From assembly GCF_029227915.1 (NCBI RefSeq), contig NC_079879.1, forward strand, positions 15,688,001 through 15,752,000: 64,000 bases of DNA. Reading direction: 5' to 3'. Positions 34,201 to 47,200 of the stretch are shown one piece after another. Both the position numbers and the translations under genes were made by a program. Position 1 is the stretch's first letter, and each line of letters starts with the position of its first letter. The notes below the pieces were generated by a model. The model was not told the DNA's origin. It did not search any database and was given only the letters and a program-made list of their open reading frames with translations. The stretch comes from Hydractinia symbiolongicarpus. Taxonomy: Eukaryota; Cnidaria; Hydrozoa; Anthoathecata; Hydractiniidae.

Positions 34201-37200
34201 AACGTCCCAAGTCGTTTTCACTAGCGCCGCTGCCTTAGAACACTCTTAACTACGTGCACAGTCCTATAAAGGCTGTATTATGGCCTTTTGCAGTCTAACA
34301 AAGGCCTCACACGTTAATCACGTGGTTCTATTTGCCTGTGCGGGTTACCATTGGTCTATTCCTTCCAGTCTCAATGCGCTACAACGTCCCAAGTCGTTTT
34401 CATTAGCGCCGCTGCTTTACAACACTCTTAACTCCTGCACAGTCCTATAAAGGCTGTAATATGGCCTTTTGCAGTCTAATAAAGTCCTCACGCGTAAATC
34501 ACGTGGTTTCACCTGCCTGCGCAGGTTACCTTTGGACTAATCGTTCCAATCCCAATGTGCTACAACGTCCCAAGTCGTTTTCATTAGCGCCGTTGCTTTA
34601 CAACACTCTTAACTACGTGCACATGCCTATAAAGGCTGTAATATGGCCTTTTGCAGTCTAATAAAGGCCTCACACGTAAATCACGCGGTTCCATTCGCCT
34701 GTGCAGGTTACCATTGGACTATTCCTTCCAGTCTCATTGCACCAAAACGTCCCAAGTCGTTTTTATTAGCGCCGTTGCCTTAGAACACTCTTAACTACGT
34801 GCACAGTCCTATAAAGGCTGTAATATGGCCTTTTGCAGTCTAATAAAGACCTCACACGTAAATCACGTGGTTCCATTTGCCTGTGCAGGTTACCATTGGA
34901 CTATTCCTTCCAGTCTCAATGCGCTGCAACGTCCCAAGTCGTTTTCATTGGCGAAGTTGCCTTAGAACACTCTTAAGTACGTGCAAAGTCCTATAAAGTC
35001 TGTATTATAGCCTTTTGCAGTCTAATAAAGGCCTCACACGTAAATCACGTGGTTTCACCTGTCTGCGCAGGTTACCATTGGCCTAGTCCTTCCAGCCTCA
35101 ATGCGCTACAACGTCCCAAGTCGTTTTCATTAGTGCCGTTGCCTTACAACACTCTTAACTTCATGCACAGTCCTATAAAGTCTGTAATATGGTGTTTGCA
35201 GTCTAATAAAGGCCTCACACGTTAATCACGTGGTTCCATTTGCCTGTGCAGGTTACCATTGGTCTATTCCTTCCAGTCTCAATGCGCTACAACGTCCCAA
35301 GTCGTTTTCATTATCGCCGTTGCCTTACAACACTCTTAACTACCTGCACAGTCCTATAAAGTCTGTAATATGGTGTTTGCAGTCTAATAAAGGCTTCACA
35401 CGTAAATCACGTGGTTTCACCTGCCTGCGCAGGTTACCTTTGGACTAATCGTTCCAATCCCAATGTGCTACAACGTCCCAAGTCGTTTTCATTAGCGCCG
35501 TTGCTTTACAACACTCTTAACTACGTGCACAGGCCTATAAAGGCTGTAATATGGCCTTTTGCAGTCTAATAAAGGCCTCACACGTAAATCACGTGGTTTC
35601 ACCTGTCTGCGCAGGTTACCATTGGCCTAGTCCTTCCAGTCTCAATGCGCTGCAACGTGCCAAGTCGTTTTCATTAGCGCTGTTGCCTTAGAACACTCTT
35701 AACTACGTGCACAGTCCTATAAAGGCTGTAATATGGCCTTTTGCAGTCTAATAAAGACCTCACACGTAATTCACGTGGTTCCATTTGCCTGTACAGGTTA
35801 CCATTGGACTATTCCTTCCAGTCTCAATGCGCTGCAACGTCCCAAGTCGTTTTCATTGGCGAAGTTGCCTTAGAACACTCTTAAGTACGTGCAAAGTCCT
35901 ATAAAGTCTGTATTATAGCCTTTTGCAGTCTAATAAAGGCCTCACACGTAAATCACGTGGTTTCACCTGTCTTCGCAGGTTACCATTGGACTATTCCTTC
36001 CAGCCTCAATGCGCTACAACGTCCCAAGTCGTTTTCATTAGTGCCGTTGCCTTACAACACTCTTAACTTCATGCACAGTCCTATAAAGTCTGTAATATGG
36101 TGTTTGCAGTCTAATGAAGGCCTCACACGTTAATCACGTGGTTCCATTTGCCTGTGCAGGTTACCATTGGTCTATTCCTTCCAGTCTCAATGCGCTACAA
36201 CGTCCCAAGTCGTTTTTATTATCGCCGTTGCCTTACAACACTCTTAACTATCTGCACAGTCCTATAAAGTCTGTAATATGGTGTTTGCAGTCTAATAAAG
36301 GCTTCACACGTAAACCACGTGGTTTCACCTGCCTGCGCAGGTTACCTTTGGACTAATCGTTCCAATCCCAATGTGCTACAACGTCCCAAGTCGTTTTCAT
36401 TAGCGCCGTTGCTTTACAACACTTTTAACTACGTGCACAGGCCTATAAAGGCTGTAATATGGCCTTTTGCAGTCTAATAAAGGCCTCACACGTAAATCAC
36501 GTGGTTTCACCTGTCTGCGCAGGTTACCATTGGCCTAGTCCTTCCAGTCTCAATGCACTGCAACGTCCCAAGTCGTTTTCATTAGCGCTGTTGCCTTAGA
36601 ACACTCTTAACTACGTGCACAGTCCTATAAAGGCTATATTATGGCCTCTTGCAGTCTAATAAAGGCTTCACACGTTAATCACGTGGTTCCATTTGCCTGT
36701 GCAGGTTACCATTGGACTATTCCTTCCAGTCTCAATGCGCTACAACGTCCCAAGTCGTTTTCATTATCACCGTTGCCTTACAACACTCTTAACTACCTGC
36801 ACAGTCCTATAAAGTCTGTAATATGGTGTTTGCAGTCTAATAAAGGCTTCACACGTAAATCACGTGGTTTCACCTGCCTGCGCAGGTTACCTTTGGACTA
36901 ATAGTTCCAATCCCAATGTGCTACAACGTCCCAAGTCGTTTTCATTAGCGCCGTTGCTTTACAACACTCTTAACTACGTGCACAGGCCTATAAAGGCTGT
37001 AATATGGCCTTTTGCAGTCTAATAAAGCCCTCACACGTAAATCACGCGGTTCCATTCGCCTGTGCAGGTTACCATTGGACTATTCCTTCCCGTCTCATTG
37101 CGCCACAACGTCCCAAGTCGTTTTCATTAGCGCCGTTGCCTTAGAACACTCTTAACTACGTGCACAGTCCTATAAAGGCTGTAATATGGCCTTTTAAAGT

Positions 37201-37250
37201 CTAATAAAGACCTCACACGTAAATCACGTGGTTCCATTTGCCTGTGCAGG
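31256..37250 (+). repeat. 5995-bp HOR unit (33 monomers), copy 2
   Basis: Middle unit, flanked directly on both sides by its sisters. It carries the same private variants as copy 1 (for example C at 31375, and AATATTGCC near 33916). I found no difference from copy 3 at any diagnostic site compared, which points to a very recent expansion. Confidence 0.92.
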
Positions 37251-40200
37251 TTACCATTGGTCTATTCCTTCCAGTCTCAATGCGCTACAACGTCCCAAGT
37301 CGTTTTCATTATCGCTGTTGCCTTACAACACTCTTAACTACCTGCACAGTCCTATAAAGTCTGTAATATCGTGTTTGCAGTCTAATAAAGGCTTCACACG
37401 TAAATCACGTGGTTTCACCTGCCTGCACAGGTTACCTTTGGACTAATCGTTCCAATCCCAATGTGCTACGACGTCCCAAGTCGTTTTCATTAGCGCCGTT
37501 GCTTTACAACACTCTTAACTACGTGCACAGGCCTATAAAGGCTGTAATATGGCCTTTTGCAGTCTAATAAAGGCCTCACACGTAAATCACGTGGTTTCAC
37601 CTGTCTGCGCAGGTTACCATTGGCCTAGTCCTTCCAGTCTCAATGCGCTGCAACGTTCCAAGTCGTTTTCATTAGCGCCGTTGCCTTAGAACACTCTTAA
37701 CTACGTGCACAGTCCTATAAAGGCTGTATTATGGCCTTTTGCAGTCTAATAAAGGCCTCACACGTTAATCACGTGGTTCCATTTGCCTGTGCAGGTTACC
37801 ATTGGTGTATTCCTTCCAGTCTCAATGCGCTACAACGTCCCAAGTTGTTTTCATTATCGCCGTTGCCTTACAACACTCTTAACTACGTGCACAGTCCTAT
37901 AAAGGCTGTATTATGGCCTTTTGCAGTCTAATAAAGGCCTCACACGTTAATCACGTGGTTCTATTTGCCTGTGCAGGTTACCATTGGTCTATTCCTTCCA
38001 GTCTCAATGCGCTACAACGTCCCAAGTCGTTTTCATTATCACCGTTGCCTTACAACACTCTTAACTACCTGCACAGGCCTATAAAGGCTGTAATATGGCC
38101 TTTTGCAGTCTAATAAAGGCGTCACACGTAAATCACGTGGTTTCACCTGCCTGCGCAGGTTACCTTTGGACTAATAGTTCCAATCCCAATGTGCTACAAC
38201 GTCCCAAGTCGTTTTCATTAGCGCCGTTGCTTTACAACACTCTTAACTACGTGCACAGGCCTATAAAGGCTGTAATATGGCCTTTTGCAGTCTAATAAAG
38301 ACCTCACACGTAAATCACGTGGTTCCATTTGCCTTTGCAGGTTACCATTGGACTATTCCTTCCAGTCTCAATGCGCTACAACGTCCCAAGTCGTTTTCAT
38401 TAGCGCCGTTGCTTTATAACACTCTTAACTACGTGCACAGTCCTATAAAGGCTGTATTATGGCCTTTTGCAGTCTAATAAAGGCCTCACACGTTAATCAC
38501 GTGGTTCTATTTGCCTGTGCAGGTTACCATTGGTCTATTCCTTCCAGTCTCAATGCGCTACAACGTCCCAAGTCGTTTTCATTAGCGCCGCTGCTTTACA
38601 ACACTCTTAACTCCTGCACAGTCCTATAAAGGCTGTAATATGGCCTTTTGCAGTCTAATAAAGTCCTCACACGTAAATCACGTGGCTTCACCGGTCTGCG
38701 CAGGTTACCATTGGCCTAGTCCTTCAAATCCCAATGTGCTACAACGTCCCAAGTCGTTTTCATTAGCGAAGTTGCCTTAGAACATTCTTTACTACGTCCA
38801 CAGTCCTATAAAGGCTGTAATATGGCCTTTTAAAGTCTAATAAAGACCTCACACGTAAATCACGTGTTTCCATTTACCTGTGCAGGTTACCATTGGTCTA
38901 TTCCTTCCAGTCTCAATGCGCTACAACGTCCCAAGTCGTTTTCATTATCGCTGTTGCCTTACAACACTCTTAACTACCTGCACAGTCCTATAAAGTCTGT
39001 AATATGGTGTTTGCAGTCTAATAAAGGCTTCACACGTAAATCACGTGGTTTCACCTGCCTGCACAGGTTACCTTTGGACTAATCGTTCCAATCCCAATGT
39101 GCTACGACGTCCCAAGTCGTTTTCATTAGCGCCGTTGCTTTACAACACTCTTAACTACGTGCACAGGCCTATAAAGGCTGTAATATGGCCTTTTGCAGTC
39201 TAATAAAGGCCTCACACGTAAATCACGTGGTTTCACCTGTCTGCGCAGGTTACCATTGGCCTAGTCCTTCCAGTCTCAATGCGCTGCAACGTTCCAAGTC
39301 GTTTTCATTAGCGCCGTTGCCTTAGAACACTCTTAACTACGTGCACAGTCCTATAAAGGCTGTATTATGGCCTTTTGCAGTCTAATAAAGGCCTCACACG
39401 TTAATCACGTGGTTCCATTTGCCTGTGCAGGTTACCATTGGTGTATTCCTTCCAGTCTCAATGCGCTACAACGTCCCAAGTTGTTTTTATTATCGCCGTT
39501 GCCTTACAACACTCTTAACTACGTGCACAGTCCTATAAAGGCTGTATTATGGCCTTTTGCAGTCTAATAAAGGCCTCACACGTTAATCACGTGGTTCTAT
39601 TTGCCTGTGCAGGTTACCATTGGTCTATTCCTTCCAGTCTCAATGCGCTACAACGTCCCAAGTCGTTTTCATTATCACCGTTGCCTTACAACACTCGTAA
39701 CTACCTGCACAGTCCTATACAGTCTGCAATATGGTGTTTGCAGTCTAATAAAGGCGTCACACGTAAATCACGTGGTTTCACCTGCCTGCGCAGGTTACCT
39801 TTGGACTAATAGTTCCAATCCCAATGTGCTACAACGTCCCAAGTCGTTTTCATTAGCGCCGTTGCTTTACAACACTCTTAACTACGTGCACAGGCCTATA
39901 AAGGCTGTAATATTGCCTTTTGCAGTCTAATAAAGACCTCACACGTAAATCACGTGGTTCCATTTGCCTTTGCAGGTTACCATTGGACTATTCCTTCCAG
40001 TCTCAATGCGCTACAACGTCCCAAGTCGTTTTCATTAGCGCCGTTGCTTTATAACACTCTTAACTACGTGCACAGGCCTATAAGGCTGTAATATGGCCTT
40101 TTGCAGTCTAATAAAGGCCTCACACGTTAATCACGTGGTTTCACCTGTCTGCGCAGGTTACCATTGGCCTAGTCCTTCCAGTCTCAATGCGCTACAACGT

Positions 40201-43200
40201 CCCAAGTCGTTTTCACTAGCGCCGCTGCCTTAGAACACTCTTAACTACGTGCACAGTCCTATAAAGGCTGTATTATGGCCTTTTGCAGTCTAACAAAGGC
40301 CTCACACGTTAATCACGTGGTTCTATTTGCCTGTGCGGGTTACCATTGGTCTATTCCTTCCAGTCTCAATGCGCTACAACGTCCCAAGTCGTTTTCATTA
40401 GCGCCGCTGCTTTACAACACTCTTAACTCCTGCACAGTCCTATAAAGGCTGTAATATGGCCTTTTGCAGTCTAATAAAGTCCTCACGCGTAAATCACGTG
40501 GTTTCACCTGCCTGCGCAGGTTACCTTTGGACTAATCGTTCCAATCCCAATGTGCTACAACGTCCCAAGTCGTTTTCATTAGCGCCGTTGCTTTACAACA
40601 CTCTTAACTACGTGCACATGCCTATAAAGGCTGTAATATGGCCTTTTGCAGTCTAATAAAGGCCTCACACGTAAATCACGCGGTTCCATTCGCCTGTGCA
40701 GGTTACCATTGGACTATTCCTTCCAGTCTCATTGCACCAAAACGTCCCAAGTCGTTTTTATTAGCGCCGTTGCCTTAGAACACTCTTAACTACGTGCACA
40801 GTCCTATAAAGGCTGTAATATGGCCTTTTGCAGTCTAATAAAGACCTCACACGTAAATCACGTGGTTCCATTTGCCTGTGCAGGTTACCATTGGACTATT
40901 CCTTCCAGTCTCAATGCGCTGCAACGTCCCAAGTCGTTTTCATTGGCGAAGTTGCCTTAGAACACTCTTAAGTACGTGCAAAGTCCTATAAAGTCTGTAT
41001 TATAGCCTTTTGCAGTCTAATAAAGGCCTCACACGTAAATCACGTGGTTTCACCTGTCTGCGCAGGTTACCATTGGCCTAGTCCTTCCAGCCTCAATGCG
41101 CTACAACGTCCCAAGTCGTTTTCATTAGTGCCGTTGCCTTACAACACTCTTAACTTCATGCACAGTCCTATAAAGTCTGTAATATGGTGTTTGCAGTCTA
41201 ATAAAGGCCTCACACGTTAATCACGTGGTTCCATTTGCCTGTGCAGGTTACCATTGGTCTATTCCTTCCAGTCTCAATGCGCTACAACGTCCCAAGTCGT
41301 TTTCATTATCGCCGTTGCCTTACAACACTCTTAACTACCTGCACAGTCCTATAAAGTCTGTAATATGGTGTTTGCAGTCTAATAAAGGCTTCACACGTAA
41401 ATCACGTGGTTTCACCTGCCTGCGCAGGTTACCTTTGGACTAATCGTTCCAATCCCAATGTGCTACAACGTCCCAAGTCGTTTTCATTAGCGCCGTTGCT
41501 TTACAACACTCTTAACTACGTGCACAGGCCTATAAAGGCTGTAATATGGCCTTTTGCAGTCTAATAAAGGCCTCACACGTAAATCACGTGGTTTCACCTG
41601 TCTGCGCAGGTTACCATTGGCCTAGTCCTTCCAGTCTCAATGCGCTGCAACGTGCCAAGTCGTTTTCATTAGCGCTGTTGCCTTAGAACACTCTTAACTA
41701 CGTGCACAGTCCTATAAAGGCTGTAATATGGCCTTTTGCAGTCTAATAAAGACCTCACACGTAATTCACGTGGTTCCATTTGCCTGTACAGGTTACCATT
41801 GGACTATTCCTTCCAGTCTCAATGCGCTGCAACGTCCCAAGTCGTTTTCATTGGCGAAGTTGCCTTAGAACACTCTTAAGTACGTGCAAAGTCCTATAAA
41901 GTCTGTATTATAGCCTTTTGCAGTCTAATAAAGGCCTCACACGTAAATCACGTGGTTTCACCTGTCTTCGCAGGTTACCATTGGACTATTCCTTCCAGCC
42001 TCAATGCGCTACAACGTCCCAAGTCGTTTTCATTAGTGCCGTTGCCTTACAACACTCTTAACTTCATGCACAGTCCTATAAAGTCTGTAATATGGTGTTT
42101 GCAGTCTAATGAAGGCCTCACACGTTAATCACGTGGTTCCATTTGCCTGTGCAGGTTACCATTGGTCTATTCCTTCCAGTCTCAATGCGCTACAACGTCC
42201 CAAGTCGTTTTTATTATCGCCGTTGCCTTACAACACTCTTAACTATCTGCACAGTCCTATAAAGTCTGTAATATGGTGTTTGCAGTCTAATAAAGGCTTC
42301 ACACGTAAACCACGTGGTTTCACCTGCCTGCGCAGGTTACCTTTGGACTAATCGTTCCAATCCCAATGTGCTACAACGTCCCAAGTCGTTTTCATTAGCG
42401 CCGTTGCTTTACAACACTTTTAACTACGTGCACAGGCCTATAAAGGCTGTAATATGGCCTTTTGCAGTCTAATAAAGGCCTCACACGTAAATCACGTGGT
42501 TTCACCTGTCTGCGCAGGTTACCATTGGCCTAGTCCTTCCAGTCTCAATGCACTGCAACGTCCCAAGTCGTTTTCATTAGCGCTGTTGCCTTAGAACACT
42601 CTTAACTACGTGCACAGTCCTATAAAGGCTATATTATGGCCTCTTGCAGTCTAATAAAGGCTTCACACGTTAATCACGTGGTTCCATTTGCCTGTGCAGG
42701 TTACCATTGGACTATTCCTTCCAGTCTCAATGCGCTACAACGTCCCAAGTCGTTTTCATTATCACCGTTGCCTTACAACACTCTTAACTACCTGCACAGT
42801 CCTATAAAGTCTGTAATATGGTGTTTGCAGTCTAATAAAGGCTTCACACGTAAATCACGTGGTTTCACCTGCCTGCGCAGGTTACCTTTGGACTAATAGT
42901 TCCAATCCCAATGTGCTACAACGTCCCAAGTCGTTTTCATTAGCGCCGTTGCTTTACAACACTCTTAACTACGTGCACAGGCCTATAAAGGCTGTAATAT
43001 GGCCTTTTGCAGTCTAATAAAGCCCTCACACGTAAATCACGCGGTTCCATTCGCCTGTGCAGGTTACCATTGGACTATTCCTTCCCGTCTCATTGCGCCA
43101 CAACGTCCCAAGTCGTTTTCATTAGCGCCGTTGCCTTAGAACACTCTTAACTACGTGCACAGTCCTATAAAGGCTGTAATATGGCCTTTTAAAGTCTAAT

Positions 43201-43245
43201 AAAGACCTCACACGTAAATCACGTGGTTCCATTTGCCTGTGCATG
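37251..43245 (+). repeat. 5995-bp HOR unit (33 monomers), copy 3
   Basis: Third unit, with C at 37370 and the rest of the private variants in place. The fourth position at 43365 has G instead of C, and GTGCATGTTACC appears near 43244, so the homogeneous run ends between about 43245 and 43365. Confidence 0.92.
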
Positions 43246-44399
43246 TTACCATTGGTCTATTCCTTCCAGTCTCAATGCGCTACAACGTCCCAAGTCGTTT
43301 TCATTATCGCTGTTGCCTTACAACACTCTTAACTACCTGCACAGTCCTATAAAGTCTGTAATATGGTGTTTGCAGTCTAATAAAGGCTTCACACGTAAAT
43401 CACGTGGTTTCACCTGCCTGCGCAGGTTACCTTTGGACTAATCGTTCCAATCCCAATGTGCTACGACGTCCCAAGTCGTTTTCATTAGCGCCGTTGCTTT
43501 ACAACACTCTTAACTACGTGCACAGGCCTATAAAGGCTGTAATATGGCCTTTTGCAGTCTAATAAAGGCCTCACACGTAAATCACGTGGTTTCACCTGTC
43601 TGCGCAGGTTACCATTGGCCTAGTCGTTCCAGTCTCAATGCGCTGCAACGTTCCAAGTCGTTTTCATTAGCGCCGTTGCCTTAGAACACTCTTAACTACG
43701 TGCACAGTCCTATAAAGGCTGTATTATGGCCTTTTGCAGTCTAATAAAGGCCTCACACGTTAATCACGTGGTTCCATTTGCCTGTGCAGGTTACCATTGG
43801 TGTATTCCTTCCAGTCTCAATGCGCTACAACGTCCCAAGTTGTTTTCATTATCGCCGTTGCCTTACAACACTCTTAACTACGTGCACAGTCCTATAAAGG
43901 CTGTATTATGGCCTTTTGCAGTCTAATAAAGGCCTCACACGTTAATCACGTGGTTCTATTTGCCTGTGCAGGTTACCATTGGTCTATTCCTTCCAGTCTC
44001 AATGCGCTACAACGTCCCAAGTCGTTTTCATTATCACCGTTGCCTTACAACACTCTTAACTACCTGCACAGTCCTATAAAGTCTGCAATATGGTGTTTGC
44101 AGTCTAATAAAGGCGTCACACGTAAATCACGTGGTTTCACCTGCCTGCGCAGGTTACCTTTGGACTAATAGTTCCAATCCCAATGTGCTACAACGTCCCA
44201 AGTCGTTTTCATTAGCGCCGTTGCTTTACAACACTCTTAACTACGTGCACAGGCCTATAAAGGCTGTAATATGGCCTTTTGCAGTCTAATAAAGACCTCA
44301 CACGTAAATCACGTGGTTCCATTTGCCTTTGCAGGTTACCATTGGACTATTCCTTCCAGTCTCAATGCGCTGCAACGTCCCAAGTCGTTTTCATTGGCG

Positions 44400-47200
44400 A
44401 AGTTGCCTTAGAACACTCTTAAGTACGTGCAAAGTCCTATAAAGTCTGTATTATAGCCTTTTGCAGTCTAATAAAGGCCTCACACGTAAATCACGTGGTT
44501 CACATGCCTGCGCAGGTTACCTTTGGACTAATTGTTCCACTCTCAATGTGCTACAACGTCCCAAGTCGTTTTCATTAGCGCCGCTGCTTTACAACACTCT
44601 TAACTCCTGCACAGTCCTATAAAGGCTGTAATATGGCCTTTTGCAGTCTAATAAAGTCCTCACACGTAAATCACGTGGCTTCACCGGTCTGCGCAGGTTA
44701 CCATTGGCCTAGTCCTTCAAATCCCAATGTGCTACAACGTCCCAAGTCGTTTTCATTAGCGAAGTTGCCTTAGAACATTCTTTACTACGTCCACAGTCCA
44801 ATAAAGGTTGTAATATGGCCTTTTGCAGTCTAATAAAAGCCGCACACGTAAATCACGTGGTTTCACCTGTCTGCGCAGGTTACCATTGGCCTAGTCCTTC
44901 CAGCCTCAATGCGCTACAACGTCCCAAGTCGTTTTCATTAGCGCCGTTGCTTTACAACACTCTTAACTACGTGCACAGGCCTATAAAGGCTGTAATATGG
45001 CCTTTTGCAGTCTAATAAAGGCCTCACACGTTAATCACGTGGTTCTATTTGCCTGTGCAGGTTACCATTGGTCTATTCCTTCCAGTCTCAATGCGCTACA
45101 ACGTCCCAAGTCGTTTTCATTATCACCGTTGCCTTACAACACTCTTAACTACCTGCACAGTCCTATAAAGTCTGTAATATGGTGTTTGCAGTCTAATAAA
45201 GGCTTCACACGTAAATCACGTGGTTTCACCTGCCTGCGCAGGTTACCTTTGGACTAATCGTTCCAATCCCAATGTGCTACAACGTCCCAAGTCGTTTTCA
45301 TTAGCGCCGTTGCTTTACAACACTCTTAACTACGTGCACATGCCTATAAAGGCTGTAATATGGCCTTTTGCAGTCTAATAAAGGCCTCACACGTAAATCA
45401 CGCGGTTCCATTCGCCTGTGCAGGTTACCATTGGACTATTCCTTCCAGTCTCATTGCACCAAAACGTCCCAAGTCGTTTTTGTTAGCGCCGTTGCCTTAG
45501 AACACTCTTAACTACGTGCACAGTCCTATAAAGGCTGTAATATGGCCTTTTGCAGTCTAATAAAGACCTCACACGTAAATCACGTGGTTCCATTTGCCAG
45601 TGCAGGTTACCATTGGACTATTCCTTCCAGTCTCAATGCGCTGCAACGTCCCAAGTCGTTTTCATTGGCGAAGTTGCCTTAGAACACTCTTAAGTACGTG
45701 CAAAGTCCTATAAAGTCTGTAATATGGTGTTTGCAGTCTAATAAAGGCCTCACACGTTAATCACGTGGTTCCATTTGCCTGTGCAGGTTACCATTGGTCT
45801 ATTCCTTCCAGTCTCAATGCGCTACAACGTCCCAAGTCGTTTTCATTATCGCCGTTGCCTTACAACACTCTTAACTACCTGCACAGTCCTATAAAGTCTG
45901 TAATATGGTGTTTGCAGTCTAATAAAGGCCTCACACGTAAATCACGTGGTTTCACCTGTCTGCGCAGGTTACCATTGGCCTAGTCCTTCCAGTCTCAATG
46001 CGCTGCAACGTTCCAAGTCGTTTTCATTAGCGCCGTTGCCTTAGAACACTCTTAACTACGTGCACAGTCCTATAAAGGCTGTATTATGGCCTTTTGCAGT
46101 CTAATAAAGGCCTCACACGTTAATCACGTGGTTCCATTTGCCTGTGCAGGTTACCATTGGTGTATTCCTTCCAGTCTCAATGCGCTACAACGTCCCAAGT
46201 TGTTTTCATTATCGCCGTTGCCTTACAACACTCTTAACTACGTGCACAGTGCTATAAAGGCTGTATTATGGCCTTTTGCAGTCTAATAAAGGCCTCACAC
46301 GTTAATCACGTGGTTTTATTTGCCTGTGCAGGTTACCATTGGTCTATTCCTTCCAGTCTCAATGCGCTACAACGTCCCAAGTCGTTTTCATTATCACCGT
46401 TGCCTTACAACACTCTTAACTACCTGCACAGTCCTATAAAGTCTGCAATATGGTGTTTGCAGTCTAATAAAGGCGTCACACGTAAATCACGTGGTTTCAC
46501 CTGCCTGCGCAGGTTACCTTTGGACTAATAGTTCCAATCCCAATGTGCTACAACGTCCCAAGTCGTTTTCATTAGCGCCGTTTTTTTACAACACTCTTAA
46601 CTACGTGCACAGGCCTATAAAGGCTGTAATATGGCCTTTTGCAGTCTAATAAAGGCCTCACACGTAAATCACGCGGTTCCATTCGCCTGTGCAGGTTACC
46701 ATTGGACTATTCCTTCCCGTCTCATTGCGCCACAACGTCCCAAGTCGTTTTCATTAGCGCCGTTGCCTTAGAACACTCTTAACTACGTGCACAGTCCTAT
46801 AAAGGCTGTAATATGGCCTTTTAAAGTCTAATAAAGACCTCACACGTAAATCACGTGGTTCCATTTACCTGTGCAGGTTACCATTGGTCTATTCCTTCCA
46901 GTCTCAATGCGCTACAACGTCCCAAGTCGTTTTCATTATCGCTGTTGCCTTACAACACTCTTAACTACCTGCACAGTCCTATAAAGTCTGTAATATGGTG
47001 TTTGCAGTCTAATAAAGGCTTCACACGTAAATCACGTGGTTTCACCTGCCTGCACAGGTTACCTTTGGACTAATCGTTCCAATCCCAATGTGCTACGACG
47101 TCCCAAGTCGTTTTCATTAGCGCCGTTGCTTTACAACACTCTTAACTACGTGCACAGGCCTATAAAGGCTGTAATATGGCCTTTTGCAGTCTAATAAAGG
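44400..47200 (+). repeat. third copy of the 22.7-25.5 kb block, lacking one monomer
   Basis: Anchors at 44815 and 44997 match 23016 and 23198 at offset 21799. Anchors at 45765, 46086, 46268 and 46855 match 24148, 24469, 24651 and 25238 at offset 21617. The 182-bp drop is one precise monomer, lost near 45720 where TAAAGTCTGT joins directly to AATATGGTGTTTGC. The T-run variant CCGTTTTTTTAC is shared (near 46579). Confidence 0.82.
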
